64,000 bases of DNA from Dactylorhiza incarnata (GCA_033032865.1 JAWHQI010000005.1:12982001-13046000); one strand, 5' to 3'; shown: positions 8,876 to 20,330, numbered from the stretch's first letter. Made by a program: numbers and translations. Notes: generated by a model not told the origin, from the sequence alone.

Positions 8876-10536
8876 TGATGAGTCCTGATCATATACACTT
8901 TTATGGACTCATCTAGACCTTTATTCAGTCTCTTCACCGCACTTTAGCCCTGTTATTGTTTATATTTGATATTCCATGCTAGGTGCACCTCTAGGCCCAT
9001 TTTGGTGTGATTTCATGCTTATCTTCATTAGTAGTTTTCATGTATTGTTAGGTGCCACTTTCAGTGGCTAGATTCGTGGTTGTGCTGGATTAGGAGTCGT
9101 GCAGGTGTTCCCGGTGCAATTCTGCACAGGAACACTGCGCACGATCACCGGTTCTATTGCGCACGACCACTGGTCGTGCGCCACTGATCGCGTGCACTTA
9201 ACCCTTTTTTCATGAGTTCTGTTTGGTGCAGTGCGCACGAGCATCTACGCTAGTGCGCACGACCACCGGTCGTGCGCCACTGTTCGTGCGCACTTATCAT
9301 TAATTTTATGAGTTCTGTCTCGACCAGTGCGCACGACCACCGACGATAGTGCGCACGACCACCGGTCGTGCGCCACTGGTCGTGCGAACATTATATTTTA
9401 TAAATTGCTTTTCTTGCAGGTTCTGTCCAGTCGGACGCACGATCGCAGAATTCTAGTGCGCACGACCACTGGTCGTGCGCCAATGACCGTGCGCACTATT
9501 TATTCCAGCGCCTATAAATTGTCCTGCTCGCGATTTTAGGTCGGATCCCGCATTTTTCCGCCGTTCCTGCTCCAGTTCCGTCCGTCTTCGCCCCTCCATC
9601 GCCGCCCACCATCAGGAGGTCCTCCGGGCTTGTTCTTCACGCCAATCTTGAGCCGGAGCTTCCTCTCGGCCTCCTCCTTCATCCTAGAGTTTCAAAGGAA
9701 GACCTAGCCGCCATTACCGTCAAGCAAGGGGAAGTTTGCAACCTCTACCGGATCGTGAGACGAAGAAGACGGGTTCATTGGAGAGTCGTGACAGCTCTCT
9801 CTACCCCGGACGTAGTTGTGGACCGAGCTTGGATGCGGATTGACAACCCGGCGATTCCAACCGTGAATCTCCAACGAGCCTTCGGATTCGGTCGATTTCT
9901 TGCCTTGTTCTCCTCTTATTGATTGTTGTAATAGTTAGATCTTTTGTATTTTGATGAAGAACACTATAGACCTTGCTATTTAAAGTTATTTCATGTCTAT
10001 GTGAAATACCCTTTTTGTTTATTTGTGTGCTTGAGGTGCGCCCCATTCCATCCTCCATCCCGCCGTCACGTTCGTGTGCCGCACTAGCAATTTCTAGTGG
10101 CGTGCTTGTTGAAGAGGTGCTTGTGACCCTCACTCCGCTAGCCTACTCGTCCATCCGCCTACCGAAGCGTGGCATCGCGGCCCGTATTCCATCCCGCCTA
10201 ACGAAGCAGTGCGCTCAAGGCCTGCACTGTTCGATTCCGCTTGCCTACTCATCCATCCGCCCTTTCGACGCAGCGCGCTCAAGGCCTGCCTAGTCTCCAT
10301 CCCGCCAAGCGAAGCATTGCATAGCGGCATTGCATAGGAGTAGTTGATAGCTTTTATTTTATTTTCCAAAAGCCAACCCAACTCCCCCGCATTCCATCCG
10401 ATTTAAGGACTTCAATCTCAAGTCCTTCCTCGAAACCTAACTCCACCTTACTGTGTTCCTCAAGAGACCGACACTCGGGGATTTTCTCCATTATTATTAC
10501 TTGCGCGACCGGTGCACTTGCCGAATCTTTGCATCA
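8876..10536 (+). repeat. E2 3' LTR
   Basis: Near-identical to 4104-5762. Dyads are at 9159, 9255, 9351 and 9458 and the TATA box at 9513-9519. It ends CTTTGCATCA, followed by the duplicated ATTTG. Confidence 0.93.
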
Positions 10537-10541
10537 ATTTG
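10537..10541. repeat. Target-site duplication of E2, right copy (ATTTG)
   Basis: Identical to 4099-4103. After it the E1 LTR continues (CCCGTGCGTGAG). Confidence 0.95.
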
Positions 10542-11822
10542 CCCGTGCGTGAGTAAATCGCACGGGCACTCCAGGTCATCTCATGCACTGTTCTTTATTA
10601 TTAATATCGCACGGTCCACGCACGGTCGTGCGTTCGACCGTGCGTGACCATTTTTCTGATCCTTTTCTATAAAAGCGTAGTTCGCCCTAGTACGAAGGAT
10701 CGTACATTTTTCCGCTTCTTCTGCTGCAAAAGGAGTTCCAGCTCCGTATACCTCCACCTTTCCATGAGGGCTTGGCCCTAGGCCTCCTCCATCGTGCGTG
10801 ACCATTTTTCTGATCCTTTTCTATAAAAGCGCAGTTCGTCCTAGTACGAAGGATCATACATTTTTCCGCTTCTTCTGCTGCAAAAGGAGTTCCAGCTCCA
10901 TACACCTCCACCTTTCCATGAGGGCTTGGCCCTACGCCTCCTCCATCATCCTTAAGCCATAAGGAGAGTGATTCAACCCTACATCCACCAAGATCCAAGG
11001 AGAAGGAAGCTAGGTCGTTTCCGGATTGTGACACGAAGAAGACGGGCCATTGGAGGGTAGTGACAACCTTCTCTACCCCGGACGCAGTTGAGGACCGAGC
11101 TTGGACGCGGATTGACAACCCAGCTATTCCAACCGTGAATCTTCAACAAGACTTCGGATTTGGTCGATTTCTTGCTCTCCTTATCTTTGTATCGGTAGTT
11201 GTAGTTAGTTGATCTCTTGTATTTTGATGATGAGCACTATAAACCATGTTATTTATAGTTATTTCATTTCTATGTGAAATTATCTTTTGTTTATATGTGT
11301 GTATGAGGTGCGCCGCCATCCATTTCCCATTCCACCGTTACATTCGTGTGCCGCACTAGCAATTGCTAGTGGCGTGCTTGTTGACGAGGTGCTTGCGACC
11401 CTCATTCCTCCGGTGTGACCCACTCCATCCGCAAGCCTTCTCGTCCATTCGCCTAGCGAAGCGTGGCATAGCAGCCCGGGTAATCCATTTGCCTAACGAA
11501 GCAGCGCGCTCAAGGCCTGCACAGTTCGATTCTGCTTGCCTACTCGTCCATCCGCCCTTGTGAAGCAGCACGCTTAAGGCCTGCCTAGTCTCCTTCCCGC
11601 CAAGCGAAGCATTGCATAGCGACATTGCATAGGAGTAGTTGTAGTGTTTTATTTTATTTTCAAGTCCTTCCTCAATAGTAAACTCCACCTTACTGTGTTC
11701 CTTCGAGATCGATACTTGGGGATTCACTCCCACATTTTATATTACTTGAACGATCGGTACACTGCCGTTCCGTGCCGCAGTCTTGCTACCGCCTATATCA
11801 GTGTGCTAAGATTTGCGCATCA
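10542..11822 (+). repeat. E1 3' LTR, right part
   Basis: Continuation of 3614-4103. It has CGCACG palindromes (10619-10644, arms CGCACGGTCG and CGACCGTGCG), a duplicated promoter segment and a leader related to that of E2 (GAGGTGCGCC, CAAGGCCTGC). It ends ATTTGCGCATCA, matching the 5' LTR remnant at 288-405. The total LTR length would be about 1.77 kb. Confidence 0.85.
10639..10946 (+). repeat. Tandem duplication of the E1 core promoter (154-bp units)
   Basis: Two adjacent copies start at 10639 and 10793 (CGTGCGTGACCATTTTTCTG). Each carries TATAAAAG (10668-10675 and 10822-10829) and the following leader to CCTCCTCCAT. They differ by several substitutions. Confidence 0.88.
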
Positions 11823-11967
11823 GAACCACAGCTTGTCTAGCTTCTCCTCCAACTACCTCCCATAAGTCCTCGTCAAGAAGATAGCTGTTCATGCAAGACT
11901 TCCACTTCTTGAAGTTAGTCTGCGTAAGGAGCTCAATACCGAGACCTCTAGCATATCCTCCTTCCAT
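11823..11967 (-). pseudogene. Copia-A gag, N-terminal fragment
   Basis: From the ATG at 11967 the minus strand encodes about 48 residues including TQTNFKKWKSCMNSYLLDED followed by LWEVV. This is the N-terminal signature of Copia gag proteins (the W-x(n)-YL-x4-LW pattern of the DUF4219/UBN2 region). The frame is open upstream of the ATG too, so the true start may be earlier. It is cut after about 48 codons by E1, so it is a fragment by insertion rather than by point mutation. It would have been the capsid precursor. Confidence 0.75.
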
Positions 11968-12047
11968 TGCTATCCCATTAATTGCTAACCACTTGGGAAC
12001 CCCGAGAGAAGTATCAGCACTATCAGTTTCACAACCTCAGCAACCTA

Positions 12048-12059
12048 CCTCTGATACCA
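12048..12059 (-). promoter_or_regulatory. Copia-A primer-binding site (initiator tRNA-Met)
   Basis: The minus strand reads TGGTATCAGAGGTAGG immediately after the LTR end TTTTTTAACA. TGGTATCAGA is the standard Copia primer site. Confidence 0.9.
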
Positions 12060-13238
12060 TGTTAAAAAAGTTGAGGTCCGGAGATGAAGTGAAATAATAC
12101 GCGAAACACACTTCACAAAACCTTTCAAAAAGTGTAGCACAACAGTGGTATTGAATATCTCTTTACAATGCGAGGTATACATGGCGAGACATGATTCATA
12201 AGAATCACGGAGGAGAGAAGCACAAAACACAAGTGTAAAACAAGCCGCAGCGACCTGACACTTGAGACCGACAGACCGCGCGAATAGACAAGTCAGATGG
12301 AAGCCGCTGAGACCGCGCGAATAGAGTACAGACTGCATCTGCCAGAACGCAACCCCAGACCGCCAACTCACTGCTTATTCCTCTGCTGAAATACAACCAG
12401 TTCGCACTTCTTGATCGCCCAGACCGCATGGTCTTGAGCAAAGAAGAACTCACGAACACTGAACAAGAACTGCTACCTGTGACAGACCGCAACTCAAGAC
12501 CGCCTGGCCACTTAAGACCGCCTGATCAACTGAGTCCATTGCACAGACCGCGAACACCTAAACACAGTCCGCCCGGACTAGTTTATTTAAAGCTAGATTA
12601 AAGGATACAAGCTGACTGCGAGCTGCAAGCCGCTAACCTGCGAACACAGAAACCGGTCAGACAATAATCTCAGACCGCACGACCTTAAAAAGAGACCAGC
12701 ACAATCAAGCCAACTTTGAGTTCTTAAAGTTCTCGTTAATAATGACGGGCCTTGCACCCCTATTTATAGGCGTGTAGCCGGATGTCATCACCGCACAACC
12801 GGGATACAATTACCGCCCATCAAATCGCGAGCGGTCTCGCAAAGCAGACCGCCCGAGCTCGGCAAAGCTCACAACTCCTTTATTAAACCTTGCAGTTAGA
12901 ACCAAACTGCCCGGTCATCGAGGTCTCCGATAACAGACCACCCGGTCTTATTGCAAAGCAAGAAACTCCTTCAGTAACCAGACTGACAAGAATAGACATC
13001 AGACCGCCAGGTCACTGCAAAAAGGCAGACCAAGAACATCTGGCCGACTTAAGACAAGTCGCCAGACCAACCCGCGCAAGTCGCCGGGACAGAAGAGGCG
13101 GTCTCCAATATCAGACCGCTCAGAACAATCTGCCTGAGACACAACCGACTAGAAAACAAGCGCAGACCGCACGGTCTCTGCGGTCTCCAATCCTTAGACC
13201 GCCCAGCTCAACTTCACTTCCACTTCAAAAATTTAACA
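12060..13238 (-). repeat. Copia-A 5' LTR, rich in AGACCGC motifs
   Basis: A 1179-bp LTR. It carries about 14 exact AGACCGC and several GCGGTCT words, far above expectation, and a TATA box (CCTATAAATA on the minus strand, 12761-12770). Open frames in it are not genes. Confidence 0.85.
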
Positions 13239-13298
13239 TGTGTCAGATAAGGTAGGAGAGGCTTTAGGAATTACCTGTTTGTGATGAATTTCATCACA

Positions 13299-14468
13299 TC
13301 ATTCTTCATCTAAGAAGGCCATGGCTGCTATATGGCTATTTGATTCTGATGAAGAGCATTCCGTGTCACTATCACTGAGTGTTTTCACTTTCTTTGCCAC
13401 AAAGCTTTTCTCTGACTTCCTGCTCTTTGAGTGCTTTCTTTCTTCACTCTTCTCTTGTCTCTTGAATGGACATTCAGCAATGAGTTGTCCAGACTTTTTG
13501 CAGCTATAACAAACAATGTTAGAAGAAATATGTTTGCTAGATTTGGAGTCATACTTGTCTGATCTGTGTTTCCTCCCAAAATTATCTTCTCTCCTAGAGC
13601 TAGAGGGTGAATCTTCATATCTTCTGTTCCCTCTACTTCTGTTTCTCAGCAGTTTCTTAAACTGCTTGGTGAACAGTGAAAGATCTTCATCAGAGAGTTC
13701 TGAGCTGGAGTTGCTTGAGGTCTCTTCCTCTGAGATATAGGCAGGCTCCACTGTCTTGTGCTTTCTGTAAGCTTCAGCTTTAAAGGCCACTTCCTTTTCT
13801 TTATTGTAAGCCTTAAAGTTTTCCTCTTCAGCCATTCTAGTATTCAGTTGCAGCACGTATGATAGGAGCTTTCCATATAGATGTCTAGGCTCCATTGCTC
13901 CCAGATTGCCATCTTCCCTTATTGCACATAGCTTCATGTCCCATTCTTTATTCTGAGATCTCAGGAATTTGTCATTTAGCTCATAGTTGGTGAACTCTCT
14001 TTCATAGGTTCTCAGCCCATTGACAATCCTGAAAAACTTTTCATAGCAGGCAGCTATGTCATCCTTCTTGTCTTGCCTGAAGGATTCATATTCCTGATTC
14101 AGAAGGGATTTTCTGTCATCCCTGACCTCTTCAGTTCCTTCCATTTAAACAACCAAGGAATCCCATATTTCCTTTGCTGTTTTACAATGAATCAGATTCT
14201 GAAATGTTGAATCATCAATTGCATTTAAAATGATGTTCTTAACCCTTTTGTCCCTGGTGACCAAGACAACTTCATCTTTGGTGAATTGGGATAAGGTTTT
14301 AGGTGTAGGAGTTGATGTTGGATCCACATGGATATTCATGGGAACATAGGGTCCCTCTTCCACTGCCAAATAGACTTTAGGGTCTGAAGCTTCCATGTAT
14401 AATTTGATTCTCTGTTTCCAGATAGTGAAGTTCTCTTTGTTGCAGATGGGCAGCTTCATTGAGCTCAT
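13299..14468 (-). pseudogene. Copia-B gag (one nonsense codon)
   Basis: It starts MSSMKLPICNKENFTIWKQR, the usual Copia gag opening (W-K-x-R-I/M). A TAA at 14145-14147 interrupts it at WDSLVV*MEG. In Copia-C this position is Leu, so TTA probably became TAA. The frame resumes unchanged for 281 codons, through a Ser/Asp/Glu-rich linker and a basic region, to a knuckle CYSCKKSGQLIAEC in which the usual His is Gln. It ends AFLDEE at TGA 13299. About 390 residues in all, typical for a SIRE-type gag. It would have formed the capsid and bound RNA; the stop and altered knuckle make it inactive. Confidence 0.85.
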
Positions 14469-14560
14469 TTCCTAATGATGCTCACTGGCCATTGATTTAT
14501 CACAACCCACTAAACTTGTAGATCTTGTTCTAAGTTGTTAAGCCTTTGAACATAACCTCC

Positions 14561-14572
14561 CTCTGATACCAA
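14561..14572 (-). promoter_or_regulatory. Copia-B primer-binding site (initiator tRNA-Met)
   Basis: Minus strand TGGTATCAGAGGGAGG, adjacent to the LTR end ATCTTTCA. Confidence 0.9.
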
Positions 14573-14573
14573 T

Positions 14574-16205
14574 TGAAAGATATGGGTTGCCAATAATACA
14601 ACCAGAGGGGTGGGGGTGATTAGGTGTTTTCAATGTTAGTCGTTGCTTTAAAATCTATATATCACAGCATAAAAACAACACAGAAAATACACAAGATTTA
14701 TAGCGGTTTCCTACAAGACAACATGTCTAGAGGTCTCAACTGTCCCTCCCACCTATCTAGCAATGATCTAGACTATGCAACATCTCCGACTCAGATCTCT
14801 ACTCAATAATCAGATCTTACAACTCAGGTTCACACAGAACCCTACCAAGATCAGACTTTGCAAGTCATACAATAACTCAGATCTTCACCAAGATCCTGCC
14901 AAACTCAGGCTCATAAAGAACCCTACCAATCTCAGGCTCACACAGAACCCTACCAATCTCAGATCTATTGTAAGATCTTACAAGCTCATGTTCACAAAGA
15001 ACCCTATAGAATGATACAAAAGAGTTTACTATTGTAGAAGAAAAGACTTCAAGATGAAAGCTTTGAAATAGCAGGTCTTCTTCTTCTTGCAACAGTAAGC
15101 CCAGAGATCTTGTGAATCACTGAACCTTTCTTTTTGAATCTTCTCTTGGCCTTCACTGCACAACAATGAAGGCTTCTTCTTGTTAATTCTTTTCTCTCTC
15201 TTTTGTAAGTAGGTTTGAGAATAAACTTGAGAAAGAATACTAAGCAACATGTGTTCTGTAAATAAAATAGTGTCTCTTTTATACTGCTCTGCAATTTTGC
15301 ATAAAGGCCCTTATTGATTATTCCATAACCAATTTGCCATTTTGAAAAGTTTGACAGAATTTGCATAATATTTTATCATAAATGACTTGTCATTCTTGGA
15401 ACTTGCAGAATATAGATGTAATAATATTCTTCATTAAATACTGTGCAACGACTATATTCTGTAGAGAATATATCATTTATTACACCTTGATTGGTGCATA
15501 AGATAGCCGGCATGCACATTCCCTGAATACCAATTTCCAAGAAAGTCTGTGCATTAAATGCAGCTTTGCAACTGTCAAGACGATAAAATTCCTTCAAGCA
15601 GATATCGTGTTGATCGTGTCGACGATATGTAATCTTCACGACAATATCGTCAACATACTTCCTTCTTTAAGACTTTACTTGATATCTCAACGATATTGCT
15701 TGTTCTAGACGATATCGTCGAGATGTTTCTTTTTTATATGACTCAGACTTATATTTCAAGTTGATAATATTTATTCAAGATGATATCTTCTTGATCTTCT
15801 AGACGATATAAGGTCTTCAAACCGATGTTGTCTACATGATCCTTTCTTCATGAATTAATAAGTTATCTCAGCGACATGTCTTTAATCGTCAAGACTATAC
15901 ATCTTCTTTAAGACGATATCTTCGAGACATCTGAACTTAGCTCTATCAACGATAAGCTTTCTTCAAGATGATATCGTCGAGACGGACTTGGCGATATGAT
16001 ACCTTTCTCAACGATTCATCTGCTGAGTCTTGAGATGATATTTTACTTAGTGAATTTTCATTACTTTTATAGTCTTGATACTACTGATATAGCTTTGATG
16101 CATCTGTCACAACATGAACTCAAACATAATATCAAAAACAACTTAGCTTATCTGTACTTGTGTTCCTTCTTCAAATCTAGAAACATTGAAGGCGTAATAC
16201 CCAAC
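14574..16205 (-). repeat. Copia-B 5' LTR with GACGATATCGTC words and 27-bp repeats
   Basis: A 1632-bp LTR running from TGTTGGG (minus strand) to CTTTCA. Near its 3' side are imperfect 27-28-bp repeats of CTCAGGCTCACACAGAACCC type (about 14815-15008). Its U3 half holds many CGATAT words including the perfect palindrome GACGATATCGTC at 15708-15719 and close variants near 15968. Short open frames here are not genes. Confidence 0.8.
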
Positions 16206-16889
16206 AGACGTGGTTTTAAAATAGCGTATATATGCAAAATGGTGAAATCGAGAAAATGGCCTCTAACATGATCTCGAATAGTTTTATTAGCCTCGTGACG
16301 ATAATAGAATTCCAACAGAGTCGTCCGTTCATGATTCCGATGTCATTTGGGTAGTTTTGGAGTTTAAGTAAATTTGCCACAAATACTCTGCGGATGGTAA
16401 AAGAAGCAAACTAGCTCAAAGGTGACATCCGATTATTCCAGTGGATGCGTATCAGCGAGACGGTCAAAATGAGCCTGTCTGGGGCGAATTCTGAGCAATA
16501 TTGAGTGATATACGGGCGTTTGAATGTAATAAAATAATGTTTTTGATAAATAATAGTAATAATACTATTACGATTAATATTATATATATACTGTATATAT
16601 ATTGGTTATAACTTAGTGTTGGTGTTCACTCCCCCCTCTAAACCGATCCAACCAGTGTCGTCATATTCTTCCTCCCCTCCATTCTCCTCCTGCCATGGTT
16701 GAACCCCTTGGGGCTCCGGCGACCTCGCCTCTTCGGTGAGCTACTACACCGAGTAAACCACTTATCTCTCTCCACTACTCGAGATCTCTCTCTCTAGCCT
16801 CCACCATGGACGAGTTTCCTCCATCTCCTTGCAAGCTAGGCCACGACTCTGGCGCATCCTCCTCACGAAGAGTAACCCTCCAGATCTTG

Positions 16890-16894
16890 CTCTC

Positions 16895-16960
<66 letters not shown>
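16890..16960. repeat. (TC)n microsatellite
   Basis: About 70 bp of TC dinucleotides with one CCC interruption, in the transcribed leader of LTR J. Confidence 0.97.
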
Positions 16961-16964
<4 letters not shown>

Positions 16965-19380
16965 GTAACTTAGATTACTCCCAAATCTCTCACTTTCTGT
17001 CGACTGTCTAGATCCATCAATCTCCTTCTCTCTCGTGCATCTCTTTCTCTCACTCTACATGCATCTTACATGGCAGACCCCTTCATGGCCAATCCATGAT
17101 CTGGCCAGCCACCTCTCCACCATGTCCGGCTGATGAACTTTTCTTCAAAATCTAAATGGCAGCAGTCCTCTTTTTTCTCCAGCGAGTTCTTCTCCATTTT
17201 GACGAGATCTGATTCGGCGAGATTCGACCATGACCAGGAGCAAGAGACAAACGCCGCATACGCAGCTATTGGTTTGCATGCATGGACACTCGGTGAGCTT
17301 CCTCCCCTCTCCCTTGGTGCTAGTTTCTTAGATCAAACTAGGCGAGATGTTGAACTCAACTGAGTTGATTGAGAGCAAGCCATGGAGGGATGACTGAAAT
17401 CTATGTTTTGATTATTTATTCTGGTCACCGATTTGCCTCCCGTCGATGCACCTCATATACGAGAAAGGGGTGGAGGTGTTGGATGGTCGGACGGGAAATA
17501 AGGTGGCTGATGTGGGAGTTTTATTAGACTCCAGGTCGGGCAATTGACATCCCCAGGATGGAGGAAGAAGATGATCAAACGTTGTCCGATCAACACTTAG
17601 ATCCATATTGATTATATTAGTTATTGGTAAACAACCAGTTTTAGTGCGCAGCGAGGTAGGTCTATGGATTCATAGTATTTCGGTGATTTACCTGGTTATG
17701 TTTATCAGAAGCTGTTGGGAATTGGTAGATAAATGCTTGATGACAATGTGGACACCCCTCTTAAGTTTCGTAATTTTCGGATATATGCTTGCTGTGATTT
17801 GTCAATATTATGTTAGAAAATTATTGTGCCATAAATAGTTATCATGATTATTCCGAATGAGCTGAGATATGGTGTAAACGCTCAAGATGCTAACCATGAC
17901 ATATGGTAGAAATTTTAGAATTCTTGGGTTTGATATAGCCACTTGATTAAACACTTGTTTGATGACGCTCTAGGTCAATAAGTGTGTGCATGAAACTTTA
18001 GGCAAGTAGTGATTTGAATAATACTCTGATTTACATTGTATGTATAGGTTATTATTATGATTCTAATACAATATTGGAGGTGATAGATCTAAATATTGGG
18101 GCAAATCATATAATGAACCTAAGCTTGCTAATTAGAGGTCGTTTGTACATGTTCTCATGATGGTAATACTCCACTTGACTGTACTCGTATAAATAGAATA
18201 CTTAATCGTCTACTTCATGGTTGATTCTTCAATGATATTGGACTTATAAAGATTAGTGTTCATGATCAGCTTTTTATACACTCATACCAGTCAACCAATG
18301 CTAACTTATAAGACATGCGAGTTGTCACTATTGTAGAGGATTATATTTAAACAATGTCGGGATATGCACATGAGGATCATACTGTTCGTGATTTGTCGTT
18401 AGAGGAATAACTACATTAGTAACACCGCTCTTTTTACCCAAGTGTTCGAATGTGATGAACGATTGATGGCATAGTATGAAGTAGCATTTAAATATATATG
18501 TTGAATCTAACAAAGTTGGATGAGAAATAAACCTTGACTAAAAGTCGAGCTTAGTCTTTGATCTTTAGTTTTGAGGATATGATATTGTGCACAAGTAGTT
18601 CTTAGGTTAGGACTTGTGTATTTAACTGCTTAGAGTATGCTAACTCCCTACGGGTAGCGGAGAGGGCTTGGTATCGTGATTAGGATGGGTATACATCCTA
18701 AGTTAATGTGGGAAGGGACTTGGTTTGGATCCCTAGCGTGCTTAGGAGCACGGGTTGGTCCTGCGAGCTAGAGGCTTGAATGGGTATTTTTATATATAGT
18801 TTGTGCATGTTGTGGTGGGTCATTCGGTACTTGTCTAGTTGGCACACCGACGGAAGTACGTTGACTCTGGTGAGGTGTGCAGGTCTCGGAGGAGACCAGT
18901 AGGTTGTTTATACTGAGGTCTGGAGGACTATCCCCTAAGCGTACACCCGACCATAAAATACTAGTAGTTGCCAGCAAGAGTACGCAGGAGCTCTATTGTT
19001 GTGTTCTTATCGTTGAGGCGTATGTAAGGTCTAGGCCTGGTTGTGTGCCTGCCCGCCTAGGAGTTGGGATACCCGCTCCACTGCCACCGTGAGCCACGAC
19101 GGTTGGTACCTGAGAGGCTAGCTACCTCCAAAAAGTGGGAATGTTCGAAAGGTCTGTGCACAGAGTCAGAGTTTGTGAGTATGCATGGGTGAGTCATCAT
19201 ATCATAATCATTGCATTAAATCGCATTGCATTACACCGCATAAGATCCTCATCATATAAATTTGTATGGGTACTTTTACATGATGAGTTACTATTTCTGT
19301 ACCAAACCCTTAACTTATAAGCTTGTATGGGCATCCTTATAAGTTAAGTTCAATTCAGTTCCTTATGTATATTGCTCCTT

Positions 19381-19749
19381 GATATAACTGCTAGATGTAA
19401 ATGTTTTTATATACATGTAGTTAGCTGTTGATATATAACTGCTAGATGTAAATGCTTGTATATACAAGTTAGTGTTGATATATAACTGCTATATGTAAAT
19501 GCTTTTATATACATGTAGTTAGCTGTTGATAAATAACTGCAAGATGTAAATGCTTTTATATACATGTTCATAGTTGTTGATATGTAACTGTAAGATGTAA
19601 ATGCTTTTATATACATGTAGTTAGCTGTTGATATATAACTGCTAGATGTAAATTCTTTTATATAAATGTAGTTAGTTGTTGATATATAACTGCTAGAAGT
19701 AAATGCTTTTATATACATATTGTTAACTATTGATATATAACTGCTAAGT
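19381..19749. repeat. 51-bp minisatellite in LTR J (about 7 units)
   Basis: Units begin GATATATAACTGCTAGATGT and continue AAATGCTTTTATATACATGT. The period is mostly 51 bp (17 codons), so the minus strand stays open for 103 codons without being a gene. Confidence 0.93.
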
Positions 19750-20282
19750 TAGTAATACCTCCTTGTCTACATATTGTACTTACTGTTATTTTGCAGCTTC
19801 TCTTTCTTTCCTTCTACACGGTGCCTAAGAGTCATCGGGGTGAGAGGATGTGAAGCCACTTAGTCTTTATGACTAACAGTTTCTATGCCTTAATTTTAGG
19901 AGGACGCCCCGCAGATGGAGCAGCAGTAGTGCACAGTGCAGGAGGACAGCCAGGCCAGAGAGGTAGGGCCTGAGACTACGATACTGTCCATTCTTTCTAT
20001 CACTGACGTGAGATTTTGAGTGCTTGTTGTAGCCTTTGGGCAAGTTTTGTACTCTGATATTCAGTAGCTTTTCTGTGTTCCCCTGTTGTTATATTGTGGA
20101 CTTTATATACTTAGTGTGAATGTGACTTCTGCGGTTTCTTTTATTACGGGTTGGCATATTGATATTGGTCTTAGCCGGCAGGATAGGCGTCTTGTGGTAC
20201 AGTTTAGCCCGTGCGCTGACTCTACCGCAAGGCGTCTGTTCAAGGCATAAGACTCCCCTCGGACGTGTTTTGCATTTCAGGA

Positions 20283-20303
20283 GGGGGGGGGGGGGGGGGG
20301 GGG
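20283..20303. repeat. Run of 21 G at the end of LTR J
   Basis: Uninterrupted G from 20283 to 20303, then AGGGGG. It lies 13 bases before the LTR end. Confidence 0.97.
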
Positions 20304-20318
20304 AGGGGGTCTTACAAA

Positions 20319-20330
20319 TGGTATCAGTTT
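20319..20330 (+). promoter_or_regulatory. J primer-binding site (initiator tRNA-Met)
   Basis: TGGTATCAGTTTG, two bases after the LTR end TTACA. Nine bases match the standard site. Confidence 0.75.

Larger units (their letters stand above)
4104..10536 (+). mobile_element. E2: complete pol-less LTR retrotransposon
   Basis: A 6433-bp element with two near-identical LTRs (1659 and 1661 bp), a tRNA-Asp primer-binding site six bases after the 5' LTR, one intact 398-codon gene, a non-coding 3' half and a polypurine tract abutting the 3' LTR. It is flanked by a perfect 5-bp duplication and inserted in the E1 3' LTR. By eye the LTRs differ by about 2 percent, mostly transitions, so this is among the youngest insertions here. 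Pol genes are absent, so it must use proteins of a partner element. Architecture and primer resemble Athila-type non-autonomous elements (inference). Confidence 0.92.
288..11822 (+). mobile_element. E1: pol-less LTR retrotransposon (tRNA-Asp primer), interrupted by E2
   Basis: E1 consists of a 5' LTR remnant (288-405), a tRNA-Asp primer-binding site, a degenerate knuckle-protein gene, about 1.8 kb of non-coding internal sequence, a polypurine tract, and a 3' LTR starting at 3614. The 3' LTR is split by E2 (4104-10536) and resumes after the ATTTG duplication, ending at 11822 in GCGCATCA just like the 5' copy. There is no protease, RT or integrase, so E1 depended on another element. The tRNA-Asp primer fits the Athila side of Gypsy, but lineage placement is inference. 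E1 lies inside the gag of Copia-A. Confidence 0.85.
11823..13238 (-). mobile_element. Copia-A: 5' LTR, primer site and gag start (truncated by E1)
   Basis: Read on the minus strand this is an LTR (13238 to 12060), an initiator-tRNA-Met primer site, and the start of a Copia-type gag that stops where E1 is inserted (11822). LTR ends are TGTTAAA and TTTAACA, a perfect 7-bp inverted repeat. Copia-A is itself inserted just past the gag of Copia-B. Confidence 0.85.
13239..16205 (-). mobile_element. Copia-B: SIRE-like Copia, 5' LTR plus gag
   Basis: Minus-strand order is LTR (16205 to 14574), tRNA-Met primer site, gag (14468 to 13299), then truncation by Copia-A at 13238. The LTR begins TGTTGGGTATTACGCC. 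Gag resembles that of Copia-C at the right end of the window (WDSL-V-MEG), so the two belong to related SIRE-type families. Everything downstream of gag lies outside the window or is lost. Confidence 0.85.
16206..20316 (+). repeat. J: long Tekay-like LTR, left end cut by Copia-B
   Basis: About 4.1 kb without a convincing gene. It ends GGGGGTCTTACA followed by AA and the primer site. Blocks at 18940-19200 (CCAGCAAGAGT-CGCAGG, GTTGAGGCGTA, CTCCAAAAAG-GGGAA, GGTCTGTGCACA) align with the LTRs D and F at the right of the window, so this is the same LTR class. Contents: TATATA-rich promoter near 16573, leader with ATGs at 16695 and 16806, a (TC)n microsatellite, a 51-bp minisatellite and a 21-G run. 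Copia-B is inserted at 16205. Confidence 0.75.

Noticed and set aside
13321..13740. Plus-strand frames opposite Copia-B gag
   Set aside because: They are shadows of the Ser/Asp/Glu-rich gag on the minus strand.
16690..17010. Possible host gene start (ATG codons in good context after a TATA-rich region)
   Set aside because: The frames are short and run into the TC microsatellite. The corresponding part of LTR D has a similar ATG-containing leader, so this is LTR leader.
19407..19718. 103-codon minus-strand open frame with a repeated peptide
   Set aside because: The repeat period is divisible by three, which keeps the frame open by chance. There is no start context or homology.
19381..19749. 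CRISPR-like array
   Set aside because: Units are head-to-tail with no unique spacers, and the sequence is plant retroelement DNA. It is a minisatellite.
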